A stretch of DNA of 64,000 bases from Deltaproteobacteria bacterium (GTDB lineage: Bacteria; Myxococcota_A; Polyangia; GCA-2747355; JADLHG01): NCBI GenBank assembly GCA_020848905.1, contig JADLHG010000004.1, positions 310,001 to 374,000 on the forward strand, given 5' to 3'. Numbering within the stretch: position 1 is the stretch's first letter; each line of letters starts with the position of its first letter. A program made the position numbers and the translations under genes. Positions 33,266 to 46,238 of the stretch are shown piece by piece. The notes under the pieces are model-generated. The model was not told the DNA's origin. It searched no databases and was given only the letters and a program-made list of their open reading frames with translations.

Positions 33266-34765
33266 GTGACGCGCACAATCGGTCTGTGGGTCCTCCTGAC
33301 GGCCGCGGTGGGCGGCGCCGCTCCTGCCGCCGCACGGAGCGAGTCTCTCGCGACGCTGAAGGTCCTCGCCTCGGCCGAGGCGAAGGCGTCCATCGGCCAG
33401 GTCCGGATCAACGGCAAGGAGATGGGACGGGTTCCCCTGACCGTCTCCTTGCGCCCGGGACGCTATCTGGTGGAGGCCGGTCGTGCGGGCCAGGGCCCCT
33501 GGCAGTCCTGGGTGGATCTTCGCGCGGGCGAGGTGCGCGAGCTGACCGTGATCCTCGAGCCCACCCAGCCGCCGGCGGCCACCGGGGCGCTGCTGGTGGC
33601 GGCGAACGTGGCGGGGGCAGAGGTGTGGGTCGACGGCCGACGTGCCGATACCTCTCCCGCGCTGGTCGCCGAGCTCGCCGCCGGACGGCACCAGGTGGAG
33701 GTGCGCGCGGCGGGGCATGAGACCCTGCGGCTCGAGGCGACGGTCGTGGCGGGGCAGACCGTCAAGGTCCAGGTCACGCTGCGCCGCAAGGAGGCGAGCC
33801 GCCCCTCCGCGCAGAATGGGGCCCTGCGGGTGACGAGCCAGCCCCTCGGCGCCTACGTCTTCGTGGACGGCACGTACCGCGGCAAGACCCCGCTCCTCCG
33901 CCAAGGGCTCGATCCGGGGCCCCACATCGTGCGCGTGGCCGCGCCCGGGTACGCGGAGCAGAGCTACACGGTCGAGGTGCGACGTGGTCTGACGGTCGAC
34001 CATCGGGTCGCGCTCAAGGCGGCCCCCGTCGCGACGCCGCTCGGGCCCGGACCCGGACCGGGACCGGGGCCGGGACCCGCGCCGCCGGCCCCGGCGCTCT
34101 CGCGCGACGAGGTGCGCCGAGGGCTCTCGTCCTTCGGGGCGCAGCTCGTGCCGCCGCGCCACCTCGCGACGGACCTCTTCGCGGGTTTCCCCTACTTCGT
34201 CGGCCTGCGCGCGACGACCGGTTTCTTCGGCCGGAAGCACGTCGGGATGGACGGGGGCATCGGGCTTCGGAGCTACGGCGCCGTGACGGAGTTCGGCGTG
34301 CACTCCAAGCTCCGACTCCTGTCGCTCGAGCCCCTCGCGCTGGGAGTGCTCTTCGAGGTCGGCGGGGGCGGGGGCCCGAGCGGTCGGAATAACTTCTATC
34401 TCGACCTGGGAGGGGTGGCCACGCTCGCCTTCCGTCGCATTCTCGCCTTCACCGCGCGCGCCTACTTCGACATCTACAGCGACCGGCACTGCCCCGGAAC
34501 GGCCACGACCGGCGAGCTCGGCATCTGTGTGGCGCCGCCGACCGGACTCTCCGCCGCCGAGATGCGGCGCCGCTTCGTCGGGCTGCGTTTCATGCTCTCC
34601 GCTGCGGTCGAGGTGGCGGTGAGCCGCTGGCTGAGCCTCTTCCTGCTCTTCGAGGGGCCGCCCTTCCAGCCGGGGCGTCGCGCCTTCACCGATGCCTTCG
34701 CCGGCCCGATGCCCGAGAGCGATCCGGGCACCTATCTACGCCTCGGCGTGACCTTCAAGCTCTAA
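33266..34765 (+). CDS. Exported PEGA-repeat protein with outer-membrane-like C-terminal domain
   Basis: 499 residues from GTG with GGAGGG five bases upstream. A signal peptide ('TIGLWVLLTAAVGGAAPAAA') precedes three PEGA-like domains (about 30-255; 'GAEVWVDGRRADTSP', 'GAYVFVDGTYRGKTPLL'). A Gly-Pro repeat linker follows (about 258-275), then a C-terminal domain of about 200 residues with alternating strands that ends in Phe-Lys-Leu, suggesting a small beta-barrel. It could tie PEGA modules to the outer membrane. It follows the FecR lipoprotein on the same strand. Confidence 0.72.
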   Translation: MTRTIGLWVLLTAAVGGAAPAAARSESLATLKVLASAEAKASIGQVRINGKEMGRVPLTVSLRPGRYLVEAGRAGQGPWQSWVDLRAGEVRELTVILEPTQPPAATGALLVAANVAGAEVWVDGRRADTSPALVAELAAGRHQVEVRAAGHETLRLEATVVAGQTVKVQVTLRRKEASRPSAQNGALRVTSQPLGAYVFVDGTYRGKTPLLRQGLDPGPHIVRVAAPGYAEQSYTVEVRRGLTVDHRVALKAAPVATPLGPGPGPGPGPGPAPPAPALSRDEVRRGLSSFGAQLVPPRHLATDLFAGFPYFVGLRATTGFFGRKHVGMDGGIGLRSYGAVTEFGVHSKLRLLSLEPLALGVLFEVGGGGGPSGRNNFYLDLGGVATLAFRRILAFTARAYFDIYSDRHCPGTATTGELGICVAPPTGLSAAEMRRRFVGLRFMLSAAVEVAVSRWLSLFLLFEGPPFQPGRRAFTDAFAGPMPESDPGTYLRLGVTFKL

Positions 34766-34856
34766 CGCGGCGGCACTGCGAAGAGAAACGGCGGGGCTGG
34801 CCAACCGGGGCGGCCTCGGGGATGATCCACGACCCTCGTTCCGCTGGAGAGCCAAC

Positions 34857-38357
<3,501 letters not shown>

Positions 38358-39413
38358 GCGGGCGGTGAAGGGGATGGTTCGGAGCGACGAGGGGCCGAGC
38401 TCGCGCTGAGCCACGCGGGGGGCACGGGAGCGGGGGAGCTCGGTGTCCACCGGGAGGGGGAGCGGCGAGAGGCCCGCGCGCACGCGGTACTGGTTCGTCC
38501 GCCGCAGCACGTTCAGCAGGAAGCGGTGCCCCTGGAGGAGATAGATCCCGCGACGGTCGAGCATCCCCGCGCGGCGGGCCTTCCAGAACCCCATGCGACG
38601 CACCGCGTAGCCGCCGCCGAGGCCGGTGTTGTAGGCGGTGATACCGCCGTCGCGGCCATACCGGCGCACCAGGAAGGAGAGGAACTCCGCCGCGGCGGGG
38701 ATGGCCTGACAGGGGACCCGCGCCTGCTCGCCGTCGAAGCGCAGGGGTACCGTCCTGGACCGGCGCGCCCGGATGCCGCGCAGGCTGTTGACGGCGCGAA
38801 TGCCGCCGCCGGTGAACTGGGCGATGCCGATCGCGCCGCCGGCCACGAGTACGCGGCCTTCGGCATGCTGCGCGTACTGCCGCTTGCCCGACCCGACGGG
38901 CTCCAGCTTGGATTCGTTGGCGATGAGGCCCTTCAGGAGAAAAGGATCGATCTCGAACCGGAGGGCGGCGGCGAGGATGAGGTCGTCGAAGGGCCCGTGC
39001 TGGGTTTCGCGGAAGGCCTCGGGGCCTGTCCGCCGGGGCGCGCTGCCGGGGGGGGCGAGCGTGGACCCTGGTGGTCCGGCCGGGCTGTCCCCGAGCGGAT
39101 TGAGCTGCTCCGCGAGCGTCAGCCGGCGGAGGGCTCGGTCTGCGGCCTGGATCGTTCGTTCGAGGGAAAGCACCGCGTCGAGGAGCAGCAGCCGGGCGCG
39201 GGAAGGCGACAGCATCCACGGGGCGGGGCCCTCTGCGCGCGCAGAGGAGGTCAGCAGCAACAGCGCCAGTCCCCCTTGTTTCGCCAGTTCCCGCATCCGC
39301 CGTTCCCTCCTCCATCACACCGAGGAGGTGGGGGGCTTGTAAAGCCTTCATCCGAAATAAATGGAAAACGTCGCATCCTGGCGTGGTTGCGAGCCCGCCG
39401 GGAGCGTCGTTTA

Positions 39414-40142
39414 TCAGGGCGCCGGCTCGCTAGCTGCCCGCGGCCGCCTCTCGCCAAAGATGGCCGTGCCCACCCGTACGAGCGTCGCGCCGTGCCGGAT
39501 GGCCGCCGGGAAGTCGTGACTCATGCCCATCGAGAGCACGACCGGCGCGTCGGGCGACGGGAGGAGGGGACGGACGAGAGGCGCGAGGGCGGCGAGCTCG
39601 GCGAAGAAGGGGGCGGCGTCCTCCGGGTCGTCCACCGGCGGGGGCAAGGTCATGAGTCCGAGGCATCGCACGTGCGGCGCTGCCCGGAGGGCGCCCAGGA
39701 GCTCGGGGAGATGGTGGCGCGCCGACCCCGACTTGGTGGCCTCGCCGCTCAGGTTGAGCTGCAGCAGGAGGTCCTGCGGGCGCCCGAGCTCGCCGGCACG
39801 CGCGTCGATCTTGGCCAAGAGGGGCACGCTGTCCACGCTGTGAACGAGCGTGGCGCGGCCCACCACCAGCTTGACCTTGTTGCGCTGGAGCGGGCCGATG
39901 AAGTGCCACCGTAGGCCGGGTAGGTCGGCGAGCGCCTCCGCCTTTGCCGCGAGCTCCTGCGCGTAGTTCTCGCCGAAGTCGCGCTGTCCGGCCTCGTACG
40001 CCGCGCGGATCGCCTCGGGGGGCTGCCCCTTGCTGACCGCGAGGAGCGTCACCGATTCCACCGGGCGGCTCGCTGCGACGCAGGCCTCGTGCACGCGTCG
40101 CTGCACCTCGTCCAGGCGCGTGGCGATGGAATCCGGGCTCAC
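39414..40142 (-). CDS. YggS/PROSC family pyridoxal phosphate homeostasis protein
   Basis: About 242 residues from the GTG at 40142, seven bases after the maf stop. The PLP lysine is in 'LLAVSKGQPPEAI'; 'DFGENYAQEL', 'WHFIGPLQRNKVK', 'LSMGMSHDFPAAI' and 'LVRVGTAIFGER' are family signatures of the single-domain alanine-racemase-like fold. It has no catalytic partner residue and buffers PLP in the cell. Last gene of the aminotransferase-maf-yggS operon; it ends in tandem stops (TGATAA). Confidence 0.93.
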   Translation of the reverse strand: MSPDSIATRLDEVQRRVHEACVAASRPVESVTLLAVSKGQPPEAIRAAYEAGQRDFGENYAQELAAKAEALADLPGLRWHFIGPLQRNKVKLVVGRATLVHSVDSVPLLAKIDARAGELGRPQDLLLQLNLSGEATKSGSARHHLPELLGALRAAPHVRCLGLMTLPPPVDDPEDAAPFFAELAALAPLVRPLLPSPDAPVVLSMGMSHDFPAAIRHGATLVRVGTAIFGERRPRAASEPAP

Positions 40143-40149
40143 TTTTCGG

Positions 40150-40764
40150 TTACCCCGCCGCGAGGGCGCCCACGCCGGCGCGACCGAGGGCCTCGAGCGC
40201 CTCGCAGAGGGGGAGGCCGACCACGTTGGTGTAGGAGCCACGAATGGTGCGCACCATGTAGGCCGCCCGATCCTGAATGGCGTAGGCCCCCGCCTTGTCC
40301 TGCCAGTCGTCGGTGCGGAGGTAGGTGGCGATCTCGCGCGCGGTGAGCGTCTTGAACTCGACCTCGGTCGCCACGGCCTGCACCTCCTCCGTGCCAGTTG
40401 CCGAGAGGACGCAGACCCCCGTGACCACGCGATGTACCCGCCCGGAAAGCGTCGCGAGCATCTCGCGGGCCTCCTCGACAGTGGCCGCCTTCCCGAGAGT
40501 GGTGCCGTCGATCACCACTACGGTGTCTGCACCCAGGACGGGGCGCAGGTCTCCCCGGGCGCGATAGCTCGTGGCCACCTCGCGCGCCTTGGCCGCGGCA
40601 AGCCGCCGCACGAAGGCCTCGGGGCTCTCGTCCGGGAGCTGCACCTCGGGGACCTGACTCGGGCAGACCTCGAAGGTGAGACCGGAGGCGGCGAGAAGTT
40701 CCCGTCGACGGGGAGACGCCGACGCCAGGATGAGCGAGCTCGACGAGCCGTCGTCGCAGCTCAC
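40150..40764 (-). CDS. maf: Maf-type nucleotide pyrophosphatase
   Basis: 204 residues from the GTG at 40764 that overlaps the aminotransferase stop (GTGA). Maf proteins hydrolyse non-canonical or pyrimidine nucleoside triphosphates. The signature 'LILASASPRRRELL' is at the N-terminus; 'VLGADTVVVIDG', 'GKAATVEEAREML', 'SGRVHRVVTGVCV' and 'QDKAGAYAIQDRAAYMV' follow in the expected order. 'IRGSYTNVVGLPL' near the end is also typical. Confidence 0.93.
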   Translation of the reverse strand: MSCDDGSSSSLILASASPRRRELLAASGLTFEVCPSQVPEVQLPDESPEAFVRRLAAAKAREVATSYRARGDLRPVLGADTVVVIDGTTLGKAATVEEAREMLATLSGRVHRVVTGVCVLSATGTEEVQAVATEVEFKTLTAREIATYLRTDDWQDKAGAYAIQDRAAYMVRTIRGSYTNVVGLPLCEALEALGRAGVGALAAG

Positions 40765-41957
40765 GATGCGCGCTCCGCCTGAGCCTCGCGCAGGGCGGCC
40801 GCGAAGTGTGGCAACGCGCCCTCGACGGTCTGCGGCTTGACGCAGAAGGCGATGCGCATGTGCCCGGCCCGGCCGAAGCCGCTGCCCGGAACGACGAGCA
40901 CGTTGTGCTTGAGGAGGCGAGCGCAGAACGCGACGTCGTCGGGCTCTGGGGTCTCGGGGAAGACGTAGAAGGACCCCTGCGGCGGAGAGAGCCGGTACCC
41001 CGCGGCCACGAGCCCTCCGCAGAGCCGCTCTCGCAGGTCGCGGTAGTAGCCGAGGTCCACGGTAGCGCCGAGGGATCGCTCGAGGGCGAGCTGCATGAGC
41101 GAGGGGGCGTTGATGAAGCCGAGGACGCGGTTGTTGTAGATCGTCGCGCGGCGCAGGTCCTCCCGATACGGGGCTCGTGGCGAGATGGCGAGGAGCCCGA
41201 TGCGCTCGCCGGCAAGGCCGAGGTCCTTCGAAAAGCTGTGGGCGAGGAGCGTGCTCGGGTGCGCGGTGAAGAAGCGGGGGTTCTTCAGCCCGTCGTAGGT
41301 GAGCTGTGCGTAGGGGGTGTCGGAGAGGACGTAGATGGTCGTCCCGTGGCGGCGCTCGGCGGCCCCGAGCACCTCCCCCAGCGCGTCGATGCGCCCCTGC
41401 GAGTAGATCCGGCCGGTCGGGTTGTTCGGCGTGTTGACCAGGACGGCCTTCGTTCGTCCGGTCACCGCGCGGGCGAGGGCCTCGAGGTCCAGGTCGAAGT
41501 CGGGACCCGTCTCCACCAGCACCGGCCGCCCCCCTTGTGCCTCGATGTACGACGGGTACTCGACGAAGTAGGGGGCGAAGACGATGACCTCGTTGCCGGG
41601 GTCCAGGATGGAACGGAGCGCGACGTGCAGAGCTCCAGCGGCCCCGACGGTCATCACCACGTCCTCGAGGTCGAGGTCCACGCCCTCCTGCTGGGAGAGG
41701 TGGTGCGCCACGGCCCTGCGCGTGCTCGGGAACCCGGCGTTCGGCATGTAGCGATGCAGGCCGGGCGGCGGGTGCGCCGTGAGCTCGCGGAGCGCCTGCT
41801 GGAGGACCTGCGGCGGCTCCAGAATGGGATTGCCCAGGCTGAAGTCGAACACGCCGTCCTCGCCCACCTGAGCCTTGAGGGCGACGCCAGCCTCGAACAT
41901 GCGTCGGATCCACGAGCTGTGCTGCAGCGCCTGCTGGATCCCTCGCGCGACCGTCAT
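40761..41957 (-). CDS. Class I/II pyridoxal-phosphate aminotransferase
   Basis: 398 residues from the ATG at 41957 with GGAGGAG just upstream. Fold-type I motifs: 'FSLGNPILEPP', 'HRYMPNAGFPSTRRAVA', 'VNTPNNPTGR' (PLP-phosphate region), 'LSDTPYAQLTYDG', and the Schiff-base Lys in 'SFSKDLGLAGERIG', then 'VVPGSGFGRAGHMRIAFC'. It resembles aspartate/alanine-type aminotransferases; the substrate is open. First gene of the operon with maf and yggS, which also involves PLP. Confidence 0.9.
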   Translation of the reverse strand: MTVARGIQQALQHSSWIRRMFEAGVALKAQVGEDGVFDFSLGNPILEPPQVLQQALRELTAHPPPGLHRYMPNAGFPSTRRAVAHHLSQQEGVDLDLEDVVMTVGAAGALHVALRSILDPGNEVIVFAPYFVEYPSYIEAQGGRPVLVETGPDFDLDLEALARAVTGRTKAVLVNTPNNPTGRIYSQGRIDALGEVLGAAERRHGTTIYVLSDTPYAQLTYDGLKNPRFFTAHPSTLLAHSFSKDLGLAGERIGLLAISPRAPYREDLRRATIYNNRVLGFINAPSLMQLALERSLGATVDLGYYRDLRERLCGGLVAAGYRLSPPQGSFYVFPETPEPDDVAFCARLLKHNVLVVPGSGFGRAGHMRIAFCVKPQTVEGALPHFAAALREAQAERAS

Positions 41958-42064
41958 GATCTCCTCCGGGCCTCGACGCGGGGCAGCGCTCTGGCCCCGA
42001 GCAAGACATATAGAGCATCGATCGGCTCGGCAAGTCCACTGCGACGCAAAGGTGCGGATTCCGG

Positions 42065-42094
42065 CCGCGCCGGACCGGATACCGGACGGCGCGG
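42065..42094. promoter_or_regulatory. Nested inverted repeat in a divergent intergenic region
   Basis: CCGCGCCG (42065-42072) and CGGCGCGG (42087-42094) are a perfect 8-bp inverted repeat around two CCGG boxes. It sits in the 234-base gap between the aminotransferase operon (minus) and the lipoprotein gene (plus), so it could be an operator for either. A TATATG box near 42010 on the minus strand may be the -10 of the aminotransferase operon. Confidence 0.4.
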
Positions 42095-42191
42095 GCGGGC
42101 AACGCCGCTGGGACTCCGTAACGGTCCGCAATCAGATGGCCGGTAGCGCTGGCGCGCCGGTTGCTCTCGCTATCGGTCATGGAGGTGCAGC

Positions 42192-43934
42192 ATGCCGCAA
42201 TCGATGCGCAGCCGAACTGATGGGCAGGGGTCCCCCGAGACGAGGCTCCGACGGTCCTTCCGCGCAGGGGCAGCGCTCGCCTGCTGCGGGGCGCTTTTCG
42301 TCGGCCCTGGCTGTCGGGGAGCGCCGGTCCCAGAGCTGGACGAGACCCCGGAGCCAGAGGTCGTTGCGGCCGAGCTTGGCCCCTCGGACGGAGTCAGTCC
42401 GACGCAGACCCTCCGCGTGCGCTTCAACCAGGCGCTCGATCCGGGGACCGTCACGGCCGACAGTGTGGCGCTCGTGGCGCACACCGCCGGTGCGGCCTGC
42501 GCCGGGGCCTGGAGCTGCGGCGAGGCCTCCTGCGTGGGCGGGTCGTGCCAGCCCCGCGAGCTGGACGCGGGGTGGATCTCGGACTTCGCCCATCCTCCGC
42601 TGAGCGCCAAGCGAGGCGCCGAGCGCGCTCTTGTCCGCACGCGGCTGGAGGAGGAGGGCCGCGTCCTGGCGGTGGACCCTCTGCGCCCGCTGCCGTCCCA
42701 TCGGCGCTTCAGTCTGCTGCTCGGGCCGGGGATCACCGACCGGAGGGGGCGACGCCTTCCCCGGCGCACTCCCTCCGGGCTGGCCCTGATCCGGACCTTC
42801 GTCACGGGAGGGGCCGACCTGGCGCGGCCGACCGTGGAGCTCGTCGCTCCGCGACGTGGGCAAGCCGAGGTGCCGACGAACCTCGCCCGGGTGGCGGTGC
42901 TCTTCTCGCGCCCCGTTCGCGGAGTTGCCGAGGGGTCTCTGTGGCTCGAGGACGACCACGGAGGCCGGCACGCAGCGGCGGTGGAGGCGTCCGACCAGGC
43001 CTGTGGGAACGTCGGGCCGTCGCGGTGCTGGCTCCTCCGTCCGAGGCGCACGCTGCCGCCGAACGGATCGGTGCGCGTCGTGGCCTCCGAAATCATCACG
43101 GACGATCGTGGCCTGCCGGTGCTGACGGGGGAGGTGCAGTGGTTCGCGACCGGGGCGGGCAAGGACGGGCGCTCCCCGACCGTGCTGGCGTTGCTGGCGC
43201 AGCACGCGGACGATTGCGTCCTGGTGAAGGTCTGGAGCGACGAGCCCGTGGACGTCGAGCTGGCCGTGGGCGGACGCAAGGGGCGTCTGGTCTCGCTCGC
43301 GAAGGCCGAGCACGAGTTCGCGGTCGGGCTGCCGCAGGGGACCGAGGCCTTCGTGCTGGCCCAGGCCAGCGATGCGGCGGGGAACCTCGCCGAGCCGCAG
43401 CTCCGGTGGGTGCGTGGCGAGAGCCCAGAGCGGGTTGCGATCACCGAGGTCATGCCGAACCCGGCGGGGCGCGAGCCGGACCAGGAGTGGGTGGAGCTCA
43501 CGAATCTTTCCTCGGACCCCGTGGACCTCGCTGGCTGGACGATCGACGACGGAGACGACGGAGTGGGGGCCGTGCAGCTGCCGGGGGTGCGGCTGGCTCC
43601 GGGGCAGGTGGCGGTGCTCGTTGGGCCGGGCTTCGAGCTTCCGAGCAGCCCGGCGAGCTGGATCGCGTCGGGGGCCGCCCTGGTGAGACTCTCCGGCACC
43701 ATCGGGGCGCACGGGATCGGCAACCGCGGCGAGCGTCTCGTCCTGCGGGATCAGGCGGGACGGCTGGTCTCCACCTACGGAGGCCACCAGGTCCTCGAGG
43801 GCGCGGGAGCGGAGGGGCGCAGCGTGGAGCGCGTCCCCGCCACCTCGTGTGACCTGCGCGAGAGCTGGAGACTGAGCGGTTCGGGGCACGGAACGCCCGG
43901 ACGAGCGCCGACGACGCCGGGCGCGCTTCCTTGA
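42192..43934 (+). CDS. Lipoprotein with Ig-like and lamin-tail domains
   Basis: 580 residues from an ATG with GGAGGT six bases upstream. The signal ends in a lipobox-like 'LFVGPGC' (Cys at about 41). A bacterial Ig-like segment follows (about 55-130, 'PSDGVSPTQTLRVRFNQALDPGTV', here abbreviated), with a short 'CAGAWSCGEASC' Cys cluster, and a second Ig-like segment (about 215-320). The C-terminus is a lamin-tail domain (about 415-540: 'VAITEVMPNPAG', 'EWVELTNLSSDPVDLAGW'). Such proteins are surface-exposed in Myxococcota. Its stop overlaps a possible TTG start of recD2, but coupling is unproven. Confidence 0.78.
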   Translation: MPQSMRSRTDGQGSPETRLRRSFRAGAALACCGALFVGPGCRGAPVPELDETPEPEVVAAELGPSDGVSPTQTLRVRFNQALDPGTVTADSVALVAHTAGAACAGAWSCGEASCVGGSCQPRELDAGWISDFAHPPLSAKRGAERALVRTRLEEEGRVLAVDPLRPLPSHRRFSLLLGPGITDRRGRRLPRRTPSGLALIRTFVTGGADLARPTVELVAPRRGQAEVPTNLARVAVLFSRPVRGVAEGSLWLEDDHGGRHAAAVEASDQACGNVGPSRCWLLRPRRTLPPNGSVRVVASEIITDDRGLPVLTGEVQWFATGAGKDGRSPTVLALLAQHADDCVLVKVWSDEPVDVELAVGGRKGRLVSLAKAEHEFAVGLPQGTEAFVLAQASDAAGNLAEPQLRWVRGESPERVAITEVMPNPAGREPDQEWVELTNLSSDPVDLAGWTIDDGDDGVGAVQLPGVRLAPGQVAVLVGPGFELPSSPASWIASGAALVRLSGTIGAHGIGNRGERLVLRDQAGRLVSTYGGHQVLEGAGAEGRSVERVPATSCDLRESWRLSGSGHGTPGRAPTTPGALP

Positions 43935-43993
43935 CCGCGGGAGAGGTCGAGACCGTCTCGGGGGCGGCTTCCTCCCGGCGCGTCCCTGCTATC

Positions 43994-46150
43994 ATGCGCC
44001 GCGACATGGAGCTCATCGAGGGCACGGTAGGCCGGATCATCTTCCGGGACCCGGACGGATACACGGTGCTGGAGCTCACCGTCGTGGGGCGGCTCCTGCC
44101 CGTGACCGTCGTGGGGAGCCTCGCGGGGGTCCAGCCCGGCGAGACCCTGAAGGTCCAGGGAACGTGGACGCGGCACGCGCGTTTCGGCGAGCAGTTCCGC
44201 GCGGCCGGGTTCGAGGCGCGGGTTCCCGAGAGCGAGCAGGGGCTGCTGCGGTACCTGGCCTCGGGCGCGGTAGCGGGGATCGGACCTGGCCTGGCGGCGA
44301 GACTCGTGGAGCGCTTCGGGGCCGAGCTGTTCGACGTGGCGGAATCCCAGCCGCATCGACTCCGCGAGGTGGAGGGGATCGGCTCGAAGCGCGCGGCGTC
44401 GATGGCGCGGGCCCTGGCCGAGCAGCGGGCCATCCGCGATGTGATGGTCTTCCTCCAAGGGCTCGAGCTGGGGCCTGCTCTCGCGGCGCGGATCTACCGC
44501 ACGATGGGGGAGCAGACGGTGTCGCTCCTGAAGGCCGACCCCTACCAGCTCGTGGAGCGCGTGGATGGGGTGGGGTTTGCGACGGCGGATGCCCTGGCGC
44601 GTCGCCTCGGAGTGACGGAGAACAGCCCGTCGCGCCTCGCGGCGGGGCTGCTGCACCTCGTGGGGCAGGCCCGCGACCTGGGCGACACGGTCGTTCCCAA
44701 GGAGGAGCTCGTCCGGCGCGTGACGGAGTTCCTCGGCTGCGAGCAGCTGGCGCTCGAGGCGGTGCTGGACGGAGCGATCGCGAGGGGGCTTCTGGCGGAG
44801 CGCCCGGGGCCCGACGACGTGAGGGTTGGTCTCGCTTCGCTCGTACGGTCGGAGGAGACCCTGGCCCGGCGCCTCGCCGAGCTCGGGGCGCAGCCGGCGA
44901 GAGAGGTGCCGGATGCACTGGTGGAGCGCTGCGCGGCCGTGGAGCTGTCCGGGGAACAGCGGGCCGCGGTAGGTGCGGCGGCCCGGGGTTCTCTCACTGT
45001 CATCACCGGGGGACCGGGGACCGGCAAGACCACCGTCGTGCGCGCGCTGGTCAAGGTCCTCGAGGCGCTGGGGGACGCGGTACATCTCTGCGCCCCGACG
45101 GGGCGAGCGGCGAAGCGCCTCTCCGAGGCAGCCGAGCGTCCGGCCGGCACGGTACATCGCCTGCTCGGCTTTGGCGGGGGGCGATTCGCGTTCGGACGGA
45201 CGCAGCGCCTGCCCGCCGGGACCATCGTGCTCGACGAGGCGTCGATGCTGGACGTGCCGCTGGGTCGGAGTCTGGTCGAGGCGCTGAGTCCAGGCTCCCG
45301 GCTGGTCTTCGTCGGAGACGCCGACCAGCTGCCCTCGGTGGGCCCCGGGAACGTGCTGGCCGACCTCATCGCGTCGGCGGTCGTGCCGGTGCAGCGGCTC
45401 ACGGTCGTGTTCCGGCAGGCGGCTTCGAGCCGGATCGTGGTGGGGGCGCACCGCATCCGGGAGGGGGAGCTCCCCGAAGCGAGCCCGGCCGGGTCGCATG
45501 AGCGAGGCGACCTCCACATCGTGTCGGTAGAGGACCCGGATCGCGCGCAGGCGCTGATCCTCGAGATCTGCTGCGAGCGGATACCGAAGGCCTTCGGCCT
45601 CGACCCCTCGCGGGACGTGCAGGTGCTTTCACCGATGCACCGGGGCAGCGTCGGCACGACGGCCCTGAATCGGCTGCTCCAGGAGCGACTGAATCGGACG
45701 GGACGCGGGATCAAGCGCGCGGGGGACGAGCTCCGCGTGGGCGACAAGGTCATGCAGGTGCGCAACGACTACGAGCGCGACGTCTTCAACGGCGACGTGG
45801 GATGGATCGCCTCGCTCGACCTCGAGGACGGGGACGTGGAGGTGGAGCTGAACGGTCTGCGGGTGCGTTATCGGGCCGACCAGCTCGAGCAGCTCGCGCT
45901 CGCCTACTGCGTGAGCATCCATAAGTCGCAGGGAAGCGAGTACCCTGCCGTCGTCGTGCCGCTGCTGACCCAGCACTACGTGCTGCTGCAGCGGAATCTG
46001 CTCTACACCGCGGTGACGCGGGCCAAGACGCTGGCCGTCCTGGTCTGCAGCCCGCAGGCGCTGAAGCTCGCGGTGACGCGGGCGGATCCTTCACAGCGTC
46101 GGACCTTGCTCGCGGCCGTCCTCCGCGACACGCTCTCCCGGGGTCGGTGA
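43994..46150 (+). CDS. recD2: RecD2-type 5'-3' DNA helicase
   Basis: About 718 residues; the ATG at 43994 is chosen, with ATG 44006 and an upstream TTG (43931) as alternatives, none with a good ribosome site. The N-terminal OB and HhH region has 'VEGIGSKRAASMA'. The superfamily 1B helicase core has Walker A 'GGPGTGKTT' (about 339), 'IVLDEASMLDV', 'FVGDADQLPSVGPGNVL', 'VLSPMHRGSVG' and 'SIHKSQGSEYP'. RecD2 acts outside RecBCD in DNA repair. The yebC-ruv cluster follows on the same strand. Confidence 0.94.
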   Translation: MRRDMELIEGTVGRIIFRDPDGYTVLELTVVGRLLPVTVVGSLAGVQPGETLKVQGTWTRHARFGEQFRAAGFEARVPESEQGLLRYLASGAVAGIGPGLAARLVERFGAELFDVAESQPHRLREVEGIGSKRAASMARALAEQRAIRDVMVFLQGLELGPALAARIYRTMGEQTVSLLKADPYQLVERVDGVGFATADALARRLGVTENSPSRLAAGLLHLVGQARDLGDTVVPKEELVRRVTEFLGCEQLALEAVLDGAIARGLLAERPGPDDVRVGLASLVRSEETLARRLAELGAQPAREVPDALVERCAAVELSGEQRAAVGAAARGSLTVITGGPGTGKTTVVRALVKVLEALGDAVHLCAPTGRAAKRLSEAAERPAGTVHRLLGFGGGRFAFGRTQRLPAGTIVLDEASMLDVPLGRSLVEALSPGSRLVFVGDADQLPSVGPGNVLADLIASAVVPVQRLTVVFRQAASSRIVVGAHRIREGELPEASPAGSHERGDLHIVSVEDPDRAQALILEICCERIPKAFGLDPSRDVQVLSPMHRGSVGTTALNRLLQERLNRTGRGIKRAGDELRVGDKVMQVRNDYERDVFNGDVGWIASLDLEDGDVEVELNGLRVRYRADQLEQLALAYCVSIHKSQGSEYPAVVVPLLTQHYVLLQRNLLYTAVTRAKTLAVLVCSPQALKLAVTRADPSQRRTLLAAVLRDTLSRGR

Positions 46151-46238
46151 CGCCGGGGCGCCCGACGGAAGTTTTCCTGCTATTGCGGGGGCCTCGGACG
46201 GTGTGCTAGGTGAGTAGAGCCGATCGCAGGAGACGCGC

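Noticed and set aside
31239-33335. A 698-codon minus-strand frame opposite the FecR lipoprotein
   Set aside because: Antisense shadow. The plus-strand frame has a lipoprotein signal and FecR domain; the shadow is Arg/His/Pro-rich.
34040-34110. Short tandem repeat of Gly-Pro codons
   Set aside because: It is the Gly-Pro linker of the PEGA protein, not a CRISPR or regulatory repeat.
43775-45517. A 580-codon minus-strand frame opposite recD2
   Set aside because: Antisense shadow of a well-recognised helicase; no ribosome site or domain.
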